Part shown: positions 37,218 through 47,484 of the stretch, piece by piece
How the letters are laid out: every line of letters starts with the position of its first letter
Position numbering within the stretch: position 1 is the first letter of the stretch
Assembly: GCF_018139145.2 (NCBI RefSeq)
Contig: NC_059500.1
Span: 34,887,437-34,951,436, forward strand
Source of the DNA: Gymnogyps californianus
Lineage: Eukaryota > Chordata > Aves > Accipitriformes > Cathartidae
DNA length: 64,000 nucleotides
Direction: 5' to 3'
Made by a program: the position numbers and the translations under genes
Notes under the pieces: model-generated
The model's input: only the letters and a program-made list of their open reading frames with translations
What the model was told of the DNA's origin: nothing
The model's database searches: none

Positions 37218-38490
37218 ATGGAAATGCTGTGTTCATGTTACTATAAACTGAGCACAACAACAAGGGATTTAAACAAATTAGAACACCCATTGCAGTCTTC
37301 CCTATTAGCACTGGGAACTAACCAATGGCTCTTATCTCATATATTGCCTCCGTGGGAAAGAATTAATGAAAGAGACCACCAGCTGATTGTGGATGCACTT
37401 GATGCAGCCCAAAATAACGTTTCTCTAGCTTAGCTGTATCCAAGCTGAACTGTGGATGCAATCTGTGGTAGCAGCAATTACAAGAGAAGGTGAAGAAGGC
37501 ACCTTATCCACTGCAATGCGAAAGGTAATTTGGGATAATGCAACAAAATTTGAAAAATAATTCCAGTCCTGGTGGTATTTAGTCAATTTTACTTATGACC
37601 CCATCAACAATAAGGCCACAGCTTTTGTCTTAACAATACACAATGCTTCAGTATATGCCATATACTCAATCATTGCGCTAGGATTAAATCACAATAGAGC
37701 TATACTCTATCCATTAGAACATAGAGTATGGGCCCAACAAAATGAAAACAAATGGCAAACTATTGATGTCAATGCATGTGTTGTACGGGAACAACAAGGA
37801 TTTATTTGTGAGAGTAACACCATCAAAGCCCAAGACATTTGTCTTGACACTGAATAAAATGTTTGTCATTTTGAAATACATCCTGATGAAACTCCTGAAA
37901 CTGTACTTGTATATATTGGAAAAGGATGTGTTTGTATGAGAACACTTTGTGATTTTACATTCATAGATACCGTTACAATAGATAAAAGCAATCACTCAAA
38001 TATTTGTGTTTGTAACTTCACTAAAATTAGAGGATGTGACTTTAATTATTCAGTTCCTGTTATGTCTTATCAATTATTACAATCTAATTATACATTGAGT
38101 CAAGATTTATTGCCTACCCCCATCGGAATGAATCTTACATTGGTGAAGAAACTACTACAACACAATGACCTGTGTTAACTGCTAGAACGCATCCAAAACA
38201 ATGGACAAAAAACCCTAATCACCATTCATTGTGATACAGAAGAGATACACCATGTCTTGGAAATGGTGAAGAAGGATGGAAAACATCATTGTTGGGAAAC
38301 TCTTCTTGGATGGTCACTGACAGCAACAGGAGTTTTTAATTTCATGCTTCACCCAGTTGAGATTTTACTAACTCTAACATTAATATGTCTATTGCTTATA
38401 ATTATATTGTATATAAAGGTTTGGTACATTATAAAATGGATAACCCAACTTCAACCATGCAAAACATACAAATTAGTGCATAACAAATAG
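37218..38490 (+). pseudogene. env: env-like remnant with C-terminal membrane segment
   Basis: Frame 37218-37433 has 71 codons. After a frame change near 37430 a second frame runs from about 37440 to TAG 38488-38490 (about 350 codons), interrupted by TAA at 37558, 37855 and 38176. Visible features are several N-X-S/T sequons, many cysteines in the middle part (37770-38060), and a strongly hydrophobic stretch of about 20 residues near 38361-38425 followed by a short basic tail. This layout fits the end of a retroviral surface/transmembrane protein. I do not see a clear furin site or fusion peptide, and the retroviral Env family is not recognised. The assignment rests on position between pol and the 3' LTR plus the membrane anchor. 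It cannot be expressed as one protein. Confidence 0.62.
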
Positions 38491-38618
38491 CAGTACTTCA
38501 CTATCTACTTACCGTGGATCTGTAAGCGCACAAACTATCAATATACTATTTATGGCACAGAGGTAAGAGGTGACCATACCACCATTCTGTGAGGGTAAGA
38601 TGAATTGACTATAGTCAT

Positions 38619-38627
38619 GGGGTGGAG
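38619..38627 (+). promoter_or_regulatory. Short polypurine tract
   Basis: GGGGTGGAG directly abuts the TG of the 3' LTR, which is where the plus-strand primer tract must lie. It is short and interrupted by one T, so weak by retroviral standards. The 137 bases between the env-like stop and the LTR hold no other feature. Confidence 0.55.
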
Positions 38628-38816
38628 TGTGGCGGTGTGCTCCCCCCCTCTTTCCCTTTTCTGCTTAAGCAATAGCCACCACTGGTCATCCTGATGGCTG
38701 CATCTGGCTGAAGTTGGACTCCGGGCAGACAGATAGCAACACAATAGCTAAGGGCCATAAATCTTGCTCAACAGCTGAGGGCTAGTTGAGCATGCGCCAA
38801 CCAAAATGCGGCTGGT

Positions 38817-38859
38817 ATGCAAATACAACTATAAGTCAATCATCTTACTCCATAAATAG
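38817..38859 (+). promoter_or_regulatory. 3' LTR promoter copy: octamer plus TATA-like box
   Basis: Exact copies of the ATGCAAAT octamer and the CATAAATAG box of the 5' LTR, facing the unique DNA downstream. If active, it would start transcripts near 38885 that could splice from the donor at 38990 into downstream host sequence. Confidence 0.55.
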
Positions 38860-39324
38860 TGGACAGCCCAGAGCCCATTGAGCTCTCCTGCATGGCAGCA
38901 GGCTGCACGCCAGGATCTCCCCTTGAGTAGGGCCGCTTCTCAAGGTTACCTCTCAAGGTTGAGAGAATCCTTATCACATCAGATACTCGGTAAGTGAATT
39001 GGGAGTAAGAGCACTGAAACTTTGAAATCTTAGCTAAAAGTGATCTAAAGGATTGATTGCACGCATAGAGTCCTTTAGACATAAACCATTGACCACGTCT
39101 GGGACTAAGTCTGGATCCAGCCGCACCTAAACTCCCCTCTGAAAAGGAGTTTAGAACGCAAGGGGGTCCTTTCTGAACCTCGGGACTCAACGGGAGGGTC
39201 TCCCTGACAGCTTTGTCTGACCCTGTCTTCTGTGCAGTAACTACTCAAGTGTACCTTGCCATCGAATCTTGTTAAACCACTGTCACATTTACTACCAAAC
39301 TTTGTTAAATTGCTGTTTTATGTC

Positions 39325-39330
39325 AATAAA
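39325..39330 (+). terminator. Polyadenylation signal of the 3' LTR
   Basis: AATAAA, 51 bases before the LTR end. This is the expected 3' processing signal for proviral transcripts. Confidence 0.75.
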
Positions 39331-39381
39331 CATATTGCTACTTCCGTCTTACGAGCGAAGAGCGTCACTCCATCTGCGACA

Positions 39382-39386
39382 AGTGT
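39382..39386. repeat. Target site duplication, right copy (AGTGT)
   Basis: Exact match to 34287-34291. The original uninterrupted locus would have read ...CATCTAAGTGT|TCAATATCC... with a single AGTGT. Confidence 0.93.
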
Positions 39387-39560
39387 TCAATATCCTCCCT
39401 TCTACCAAAGTGAGCACATCTCAAGAGGCATTTGGCATTTTCAAGCCCAGGACTTTGATTTTCCAATCTGGTCCAATCTTTGAACTGAAGTACCTTATTT
39501 CTGCAAGAGAAATTAGATGCCGTTCTGCCTTTAAGAAGCTGATTTATATATGTGTGTATT

Positions 39561-39592
39561 TGTACATGTTGTACACAAATGTACATTGTACA
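39561..39592. repeat. Cluster of four TGTACA palindromes
   Basis: TGTACA occurs at 39561, 39570, 39580 and 39587, inside a longer TG/TA-rich stretch (39542-39620). The first two form GTACATGTTGTAC (39562-39574), which fits the inverted-repeat pattern GNACANNNTGTNC bound by glucocorticoid, androgen and progesterone receptors. Low-complexity sequence could produce this by chance. Confidence 0.6.
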
Positions 39593-40138
39593 TATACATA
39601 TGTCAATGTATATATGTGAAAAATGTATGACGCTAATTGCTCTGATTCTCTCTACATTATAGTTTTCTTGGCACAATTTGCGGTAAATATGTATCTTAAT
39701 GGTTACTGATTGTTTTGTGTATATTTCTGATTTTAGACACTGCCTTTGGATTTAAGAAACATTTCCTATCATTTTTAACTATATTTTTTAGTTCTTTGGG
39801 TTTTTAGAATATTAGATAAGCTGACCAATGCTTTTCCATGTATAAAAGCATTATCTATGTATGGCAACTAGGGACAAATGTTCTTAATCTCTGCAATCTC
39901 ATTTTATGTGCTACAGCGTAAAGCGCGTTTTGCTTAATTAGAATTCCTATTATTGTTAAATGCTTTATTATGTGGTTGTATAACAGCAGTGCTTTGAAAA
40001 TTAGGATCTAACTGAGACTCGGGAGCCCTGACAAGGAAATTTTTCTGTCCCTAGCTTACCTCCATTCCTATTCAGAAATGTGTGTGAGGAGCTGGTTAAC
40101 TTAAAATCCAGCAAACTGATCCACCTGAAAAGTCCTCC

Positions 40139-40172
40139 TTTTTTTTCTTTTCTTTTTTTTTTTTTTTTTTTT
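40139..40172. repeat. T-rich run ending in T20
   Basis: T8-C-T4-C-T20. It abuts a sharply more GC-rich block, as the poly(A) tail of a minus-strand retrocopy would. Confidence 0.9.
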
Positions 40173-40800
40173 AAGGCTTGATATTCTCTGAATTATTCTG
40201 GGTGACTGTGTGATCTTGCAAAAACTACTGGTGGCCCATTGGAGGCATGGCCAAAGTGACAAGGGGCAGCAAGCAGTGACCCCTCTTGGGGCTTTTCATG
40301 GGTGCAAAGCCACTCGCGATATCCCAGCTTGCATTTTTGGTGATTTGAAGTGGACGGAAATGCTTGGGTAATGGGACCTGGCCTCTGGGAGTGCTCGCAG
40401 CATGGCGATTGCCACGTTGCTGGTGGAGGTGGACGCTGCCTGCCCAAATATGGTGCAAGCACAGCTTGGGAGATCACCTGCCTCCTTTCCCCATCAGCCT
40501 CCCTCTGCTTCATGCTTGCCACCACCCCACCTCTTTTTGGGAGCAGGGATGGCCAACTGGACCATGCTGGCAGCTGGTGACTTAATTAGGCTGGGCGGGT
40601 GGAAATCAGGGGTGGAAACTGCCAAGCTGCAGTTAGAGAAGAGGGCTGGAGCAGGGTGTGGGAGACTGTAGAGCTGGTACCACTTCCCCTCTTTGCTTTT
40701 GTATGGTTGTGTGGGTTGCAGCATATTGGTCTGAGAGTTCACCTGGGCTAGGAGAAGTGGGATAGGAGCAATCTGGGTTGGGCGATGTGGGTTAGAAGTG
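40173..40800. other. GC-rich block with overlapping short frames, unknown
   Basis: This block of about 600 bases is clearly richer in G and C than its surroundings. It holds open frames on both strands (minus 40525-40193, 110 codons; plus 40350-40580, 40364-40585 and 40402-40671), which is expected when stop codons are rare. None of the translations resembles a family I know. Possibilities are a retroposed non-coding transcript, an unrecognised repeat, or a lncRNA exon. Confidence 0.4.
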
Positions 40801-41411
40801 GCATAAAGTGTCTTTCACGCCTCTAGGAACTAGTGCTTGAGTAAAACAAGCGTGGAGCTTGCAGCAAAAGCCATAAAATGTGCAACATGTGCTTTTGGAC
40901 ACAGGCTGAAGATGAGGACGTACTGGAGGAAAACACAAACAGAAGTAAAATATAACTTCTCCTGCCTTTCCCGGCTTTGGTAAGAGTGCTTTTCTTCTCC
41001 CTAATTCTTCCTTCTGGTAAGAGGATTGTGCTGTGTGTGGGCGCTTGTAAAGCACAGAGCACTTGAAAACCGCAGGGCAGTTCAGTGGCTGAGCTGAGCC
41101 TTGTCCTGATTTATTTTCCTGTGTGGTCAGGGAATAGGATTATAAATTCAGAATTGTCTTGAGTAAGGGGGTGGGGAGAGTTTTTTGCCAAAGGATTATC
41201 TTAATAAAATATCAGTAGGAATACTAGATCTCATCAAACAAGTAGTTAAATCTTCTTGTAGCCAAAAACTTCAAAAGAAAAACTGGCTTGTCTTGCGTGC
41301 TCCTCACAAAGAGCATGACACGCATTTAGGAGAGTGCATGGGTGAGAGAGAGGAGCCAGGCTGCTCCCATAGCAAAATCTAAACACGTGATTAGTATTTC
41401 CTCAGGTGAGG

Positions 41412-41437
41412 AGTAATAATGCTTGAACATTATTACT
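41412..41437. repeat. Perfect hairpin, 10-base arms, 6-base loop (first)
   Basis: AGTAATAATG, loop CTTGAA, CATTATTACT: the arms are exactly complementary over 10 bases. The pairing stops at the next base outward. Confidence 0.9.
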
Positions 41438-41470
41438 AACTTTATAATTGCTACTGGCACTCAATTCTTA

Positions 41471-41496
41471 AACTGGTAACAGTTATGTTACCAGTT
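41471..41496. repeat. Perfect hairpin, 10-base arms, 6-base loop (second)
   Basis: AACTGGTAAC, loop AGTTAT, GTTACCAGTT: again 10 exact pairs around a 6-base loop, 33 bases after the first hairpin. The arm sequence is unrelated to that of the first. Confidence 0.9.
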
Positions 41497-44400
41497 CACA
41501 AATGGCATTTATAAATACAACGTGGCTTTGGTGTGGAGGGTTTTTTTTGTTGGTTTGGGGTTTTTTATTTTCAATTAATGGGCTTCGTTTGTTATGATAT
41601 CTAGTTAAGAAAAAACCCAACATCTTTGAAAAGAATTATTTATCCAGGGTTTTTTTGATGGCTGAAGGGTAAGCAAGAGAAATACTTGTGATGGTAGTAA
41701 CAAATAATAAATCTGTAACAGTTGAATAAAGAAAATTGTGACTTTTACCTAATGGTGAAAGAAGTGATGGGTCAAAACAATACGTTACGGAGAATGGATT
41801 GTTCTTTACAGTATGATTTTGGAGTCAGTTTTCCATATTTCTTCCTGCATGTCATGTCTCTTACAGTTTTCCTAGGCATGTTAGTCACAAAACATCACCT
41901 ACAGACATCACAGACTGAGTATATTAACTACATTTACAGCAGGAAGCTCAGTTACTATCAAAGACTGTGGAGGAGTTAAGGCACATCCTTGTTTTGTCCC
42001 TTGATGATATACTGAACATTTGCAAACCTGAAAGAACAGTTATAGAAGACTCATAAATACATCACAGGAAATATGTTGTGGGATAAGACACATCCCACAC
42101 ATCCTGCTTGCTCAGGACGTGCATTTCTTAGGCAGTCTTTAAAACTTTTTTGTAAAAATATTGCTTAGTCTGAAGTATTAAATACTCTTTAATCAACAAT
42201 TGGAATTTATTCCTGTGTTGTTGGCTATTACCATTTAAAGATGGTGGGTCTATATTATTTATATAGATAGACAGATATAGCTATATGGATATATAAAAGG
42301 AGAAATATTTCATATAAATGAGACAGAATCAAACCTACAATTTAGAAAATAACTATTGAATGTGTTTAGGTCCTTTTTTTACATGGTTTTAGTGCCTGAC
42401 TTTGCAAAAATGGCAACTGCTTTACAAATAGGATCATAAACTTGGGCCCAGATCTGGAATTTTTCTTTCTAAAATCTGAGCTTGGGTCAGTGTTCTCCTA
42501 TGTAGAAGGATGGGCAAACTGCAGTCCTGAGCTCTTATTAATAATTCCTTTCTCATTTCCATGGAGTTAGACAAATATGCCCCTCTGCAGATTGGTTTAT
42601 GTTAATAACATTGGAGGGTTTGGATTAAGTGAATATGAAAAGACACAATGCATTAGCAGTTTTGTAACTTGATCTGAAATTCTATTATTTCTTTTTTTTT
42701 TTTAATTATAAAATTACTATGATTTTATAATTTAAAATGTCTAATCTGATATAATTCTGGAAAAAATAGAAATACATTTTAGGTAGTAAGGAAGTTACAT
42801 TTTATCTCAGTCAAATTATCAAAATATCTTTGCATGAATGCATAATCCTCATTGCACAATGCTTTGCTTTATGTTGTTCAGTGGCTCTTGAGATCAAAAT
42901 AGTATAGATCTAAAGGCAAAACTTTTTATTTCAGGTTGAAGCCACACTCATAAGAAAGTGCTATTATGGCAGAATCTTTTGTACAGAGGCATCTTACATT
43001 GGGAAAATAATTTTTGTGCCTGTCTGGGTGATGTCTTTGGCAGTGATTTAGAATGTTTTTCTGTTACTCTGTGTTGTGTTTCTGCTCGAGTCAGGGGGTT
43101 CCAGCTCAGCTTGTTCAGGTGACACCACCTAGAACAGCAACAGCTCTGGGTCCTTTTCTCCGTTAGACAAGCACTGCTGAAAATGGAGGTTATAGCTTTC
43201 TGTCAGGTAAATGAGATGATGTCTTAGAAAGTCTAGTACTCCAGAGAGCTTTGGGTCCTGATAATAGACACCTGAGGGACAGAAAACACAGGCTCCACAG
43301 GCTGTTTTTAGGATCTTTATGAAAGAGGAGAAAACCAGTCTACCTGTAGTCTTGCCTTTGCTCTCCATTTTACACCCTATTGGAACTGCTGGGGAGCCCA
43401 CAAAACAAGAAAGGTTGGGAGCTATCGGTACGGGACTTAAACTTTATGTGACAGCTGTGATCAGGTACAACTTTACTTTCTCTTTTAAGAAAAAATTATC
43501 AATTAATTCAGCTCTCTTTAAAAGATATCTACAAGTTGTTCAGGTACTGACTCTCTGATACCTATACATAATCATCTACCGAGGCTGGAAACAGGAAGAG
43601 GTATGTCTCACTGGAAAGCTGGTTCACCTAGTAATTAGTCATGATCTGGTCTCTACTATTTTTATTTTTGTCTTTCATTCTGTATATGCCTTTATGCTGG
43701 TTTTGGCCCCTTCTAGTAGATCCCTAAAGGCAAGTCAGGTGTACCTTTTCAGTTCTCTTTTTCTTCTCAGATATAGGCACACGTTTGGAAGAATATAAAG
43801 TTCTGCTTCAATAGTGTGTGTTTGTCAGTATTTCATGGGATGTTTTGGGAGTGTGGGTTGTTTTCTTTTTCCATTTTCCTAAGGAGTGGTAGTGTTAGAA
43901 ATCAATCTAGACGATTTTTCTTCTTTTTTGAATGATAGATAGGCTCCTATTTTTGAAAGCTTTTCAGTTGAAATTTGATAGGTGTCAGCAGATGACTAAT
44001 AATTCAGGATATTTGTTTGCTAAGCACATCTAGATTCAGGAGCTTTCTTCTTGCATGCATTATAGACTGCATTTCTACTAATCCCCAAACTGACCTGCAA
44101 TAGTAGAAAACAAACTTGGCCTTCCAGATTTCCCAAAATTGCTTTTGCACGTAGGGACCCTAAGGGATTATCTGCAACGCTGCAAAGAATCCCAGCAATA
44201 TTTATTATATTTGGCTGAGTTCAGATTGAGCTAATTTCTTATTTTAAAAGTTGCTATGTATCTAGTCTAGCAAAAGAGAGGGTTAAATTCTTGATTATAA
44301 ATTTGGAAACTATTTCATATAAAAAGTAATAAGGTCTTTCACAGTGAGATCCCCCTTAGCTGGAATAGGGCACAAACTGTCTGGCAGGGTGCGGGGGTAG

Positions 44401-45300
44401 AAAGTGTGATGAAAAACTACCTTTTCTTATCCTTCCTGTATTCGTGGTGGAAACTCTTTTTTTCTTTTCTCTCTCATGTCTCCTTCCACAGAACTCCTCC
44501 TGGTTTTACTGCTGGGCAAAGTGAATGTAGCAGCAGGCAGAGCCCACTTCCCGTCTGCTCTAGGTGTTCACCTTCATTCTCCTCTGAGCATCACTCAGCA
44601 AGTTCCTTTTAGCTTAAAGACCCTCTCTGCTGTCAACAGTATTTTCAAGACTGCTCCAACACTTTATAAATCATGAGAGAGATCACCATATTTGCATCTT
44701 ATTAAATTGACAGCCTCTAGCTTGCCATTTGTTCTTCGTGCAGCTCATGTGTGACATAGTGATCATAAAAATGCCGTATCTGTCATTTGTATTGGTTTTC
44801 TAAAACTTCCTGCTCCTCTCTTCTTACCCGTCCTTGTCAGGAAGTCATGAAGTTGTATTTTTATAATCTTGGCCTCAAGTTATTAACTGAAATTAACATG
44901 AACTACTAGCACAATTTAAAACAGAATTTTTGCTTTAACATGAAAAAGCAAAAAACATACAACAGGCAGAGTGCACCTATCCAAAGTATCTTCTACAAAG
45001 ACACTCCCCCTGCATTTCCAGCTTTATTGTTAGAGATGAAGTTAATTTAGTCTCCCACTGACTTCAACTTTTTTTCATTGAATTAATTGCATTTGTAATT
45101 AAGTAGTTTAACTTCACTGCATGGCAAACATTTCTGAAGTGCAAATATATCTTAGACTTAAGAGCCAAGCAGAGTGTATTACTGTATGTTTCCATAGTTT
45201 CTAGCAGAAAGATGCGCACCAACAGGTCTGGCAGGTCGGTCAGTTTCCACCTGTGATGTTTATTTGTCATCCGTAATAACTCGACACTCTGTTTTGTCTC

Positions 45301-45337
45301 TTTTTTTTTCTTTTTTTTTTTTTTTAATTGGGGGGGG
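45301..45337. repeat. T9-C-T15 followed by AATT and G8
   Basis: A compound homopolymer: a pyrimidine run, AATT, then eight G. No retroposed sequence is recognised next to it. Confidence 0.9.
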
Positions 45338-47460
45338 CAGGGCAGTGTTTAATGCAAATTTAATGCAAGTTCAGTTCACCAATCAGTTACCATATTTTCA
45401 AGACTCTCAAAGTACTGGGAACAAATAAACTGCAGATCCTAGAAGACACATGTCTGGGTAAGAAATATCAAATACTTCTTTTTTTAAAATAGCAGTTAGG
45501 ATATTTTCATTCTTTTAACTAGTTCATTTTAAATCCTTGCTCTGAGGCATAACTGTCAAAGCTAATAAAGCATTCTGTTTATTGGTGCTACCAAAACCAG
45601 TGCAAACATTGACAAGGTGAGGCCCTTAGTCGCACGAACACCAGGGACAATTAAATTTCCGTGGCAGTCAGTCTTGTCACTGAAAGGTTCATATTTCAGC
45701 TGTTTTTAAGCTCACTGCTGGAAGGTCAGCATGACTGAATTAAAAGTGCTTGTAATCTTACAATGATGCATGCTGTCTTTCCTGATCTGGTCATACTATA
45801 CTCACTAGGGATGGAGATGTTTCAAGGATATTAACAGATTAACATTTAAGATTGATGTATCACACAGCAAATCTGTAATAATCACTGTACTTGAATACTG
45901 TAGAGAATCATAGTTGCAGGTGGGGTGATAATTCTTTTATTATAAAACCATCAACTTACTAGTATTAATTTACTTTTGTGTTACAGCAGGTTAGAAAGGC
46001 ATAGTCTCTAAAGACAAAGTGTTTCTTTTTAGTAATTTTTAATGCTCAGGGCTTTCTCGGCTCTGTCCTATTGGGGACAAAGGTACTCGGCTCTCACAAT
46101 AGGTCTTTTTTTTGCATTTGCTTCTTGTAGGAATTCGTCAATTGTCATGGTGAAGGTCCACTTCATGTAAGATTATTAAATTTATAAATCTTCTTGATGT
46201 ACCAAAAAGTATTAATGGATAGCTTTCTAATAACTCAAATCTCTGTGCAAGTGAGATGCCAAATTTTAGCATGGAGTTTCTGTGATTCTCAGGCTGCAGC
46301 CTGAGAAGAAACACAAAGTCTGCCTGCGGTGAGGGTTGCATGGTGGTGTGGTGTTCTCCCAGGAGCTATTTTGTGACCCTGGTGGTACGTGTGTGTGACC
46401 AGAATTAGGAACAGCCTAATGCACTTTTCAGCGCACACACCTTTTACAAATGTCTGTAGTGGTGGTATTTACCCTCCTGGAGATACCCCTTTAGTGCACC
46501 TTTGCCTTTACAGGTAAGCACTATCTCTTCCCTGTCAAATTCTCTCTGTGCAATCTTTTGGTGGAGTCTGATATAAATATTGAGGTGGGGGAGGAGTAAG
46601 ACAGACACCAATAGGACTCCTGCCTGCTATGTAAGGTGCAGCTGTACAGCTTTAGGGGAAGCTGTCTTACAAAAGGATTGTGCATCAGTCCACCAAAAGA
46701 ACCAGGCATATACCTCCTTCTGCCGTGCACACAGGAACAGGAGATTATGTAAAGAAGGCAAAGGTGTAGCTGGGAAAAGACCTTTGCTTCCCTGCTCCTG
46801 AAGACATACTTTTGTTTGACACAAGCAATGGATGAATTATTCAAGAATAATTAATCTTCTAGAGATATTACCCATGTAATGCAGCCAATGGTATTGTATT
46901 TTTTTTAACCACTGTCATTCTGAATCGATGGTAGTCAAAAAGAACTTGATGTGAGCAAAATTTGCCCTCTGTATTTGGGTTTTGCATAAGAGAGGAAAAA
47001 CTCTTCAGTAACTTCAGAGAGATTATGCCAAGTTTGTAGAATATTTTGGATTTGAGAGCTAAAATCATTCTATAAAATTATACTAATACAGATTTATTAA
47101 CCCCTATTAGAGTTAATTAGGGCTTTTGTTAGCATTAACCCCTCTTTTCCTTAAGGAAACAGTAGACACAAATTACATTGTCAGTCTATGAAGCTTATTG
47201 TTTTTTCTACAGAATACACCTTGAAATAACATTGCTGAGACTAAGATTAGAGCATGTACTGAACAAAACCACATGATCTTTTGCCTAGATGCTATGGATG
47301 CCTTCTAGTCTCACATAAAACCAGTTTGTATTAGCTCAAATGTACTTTCAACAAGAAGGCTGTGAAGTTATACTGCACATACCAGGTGGTGAACAATTGG
47401 GTACTTCTGAATGAATCGTTCACTTTACAATACATGCTCAGGAGTTAAGCACCAGTCGTC

Positions 47461-47484
47461 TTTTTTTTTTTTTTTTTTTTTTTT
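47461..47484. repeat. T24 homopolymer
   Basis: Twenty-four T residues followed by GTGGGAAC. It could be the tail of a minus-strand retroposon, but the adjacent sequence is not recognisable as one. Confidence 0.92.

Larger units (their letters stand above)
38628..39381 (+). repeat. 3' LTR
   Basis: The 754-base LTR begins TGTGGCGGTG and ends ATCTGCGACA, the same length as the 5' LTR and identical to it by eye from its 62nd base onward. The octamer (38817-38824), TATA-like box (38851-38859), splice donor (GT at 38990) and AATAAA (39325-39330) are all intact. It could therefore act both as the polyadenylation site of the provirus and as a promoter reading into the DNA after 39386. Confidence 0.95.
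34287..39386 (+). mobile_element. Endogenous retrovirus, LTR to LTR, defective, tRNA-Ser primed
   Basis: A complete provirus in outline: target duplication AGTGT at 34287-34291 and 39382-39386; LTRs of 754 bases at 34292-35045 and 38628-39381; tRNA-Ser primer site; gag stub; broken protease; reverse transcriptase with YIDD; env-like frame; short purine tract. The interior is about 3.58 kb, far shorter than a typical full retrovirus, because most of gag, RNase H and integrase are missing. The LTRs start with TG and end with CA. The family is not resolved by eye. A 5-base duplication, YIDD and a tRNA-Ser primer are compatible with several class I or class III endogenous retroviruses. The element could not replicate on its own proteins. 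Confidence 0.95.

Noticed and set aside
40193..40671. Overlapping frames on both strands in the GC-rich block
   Set aside because: GC-rich sequence has few stops; frames on both strands over the same bases argue against a real protein.
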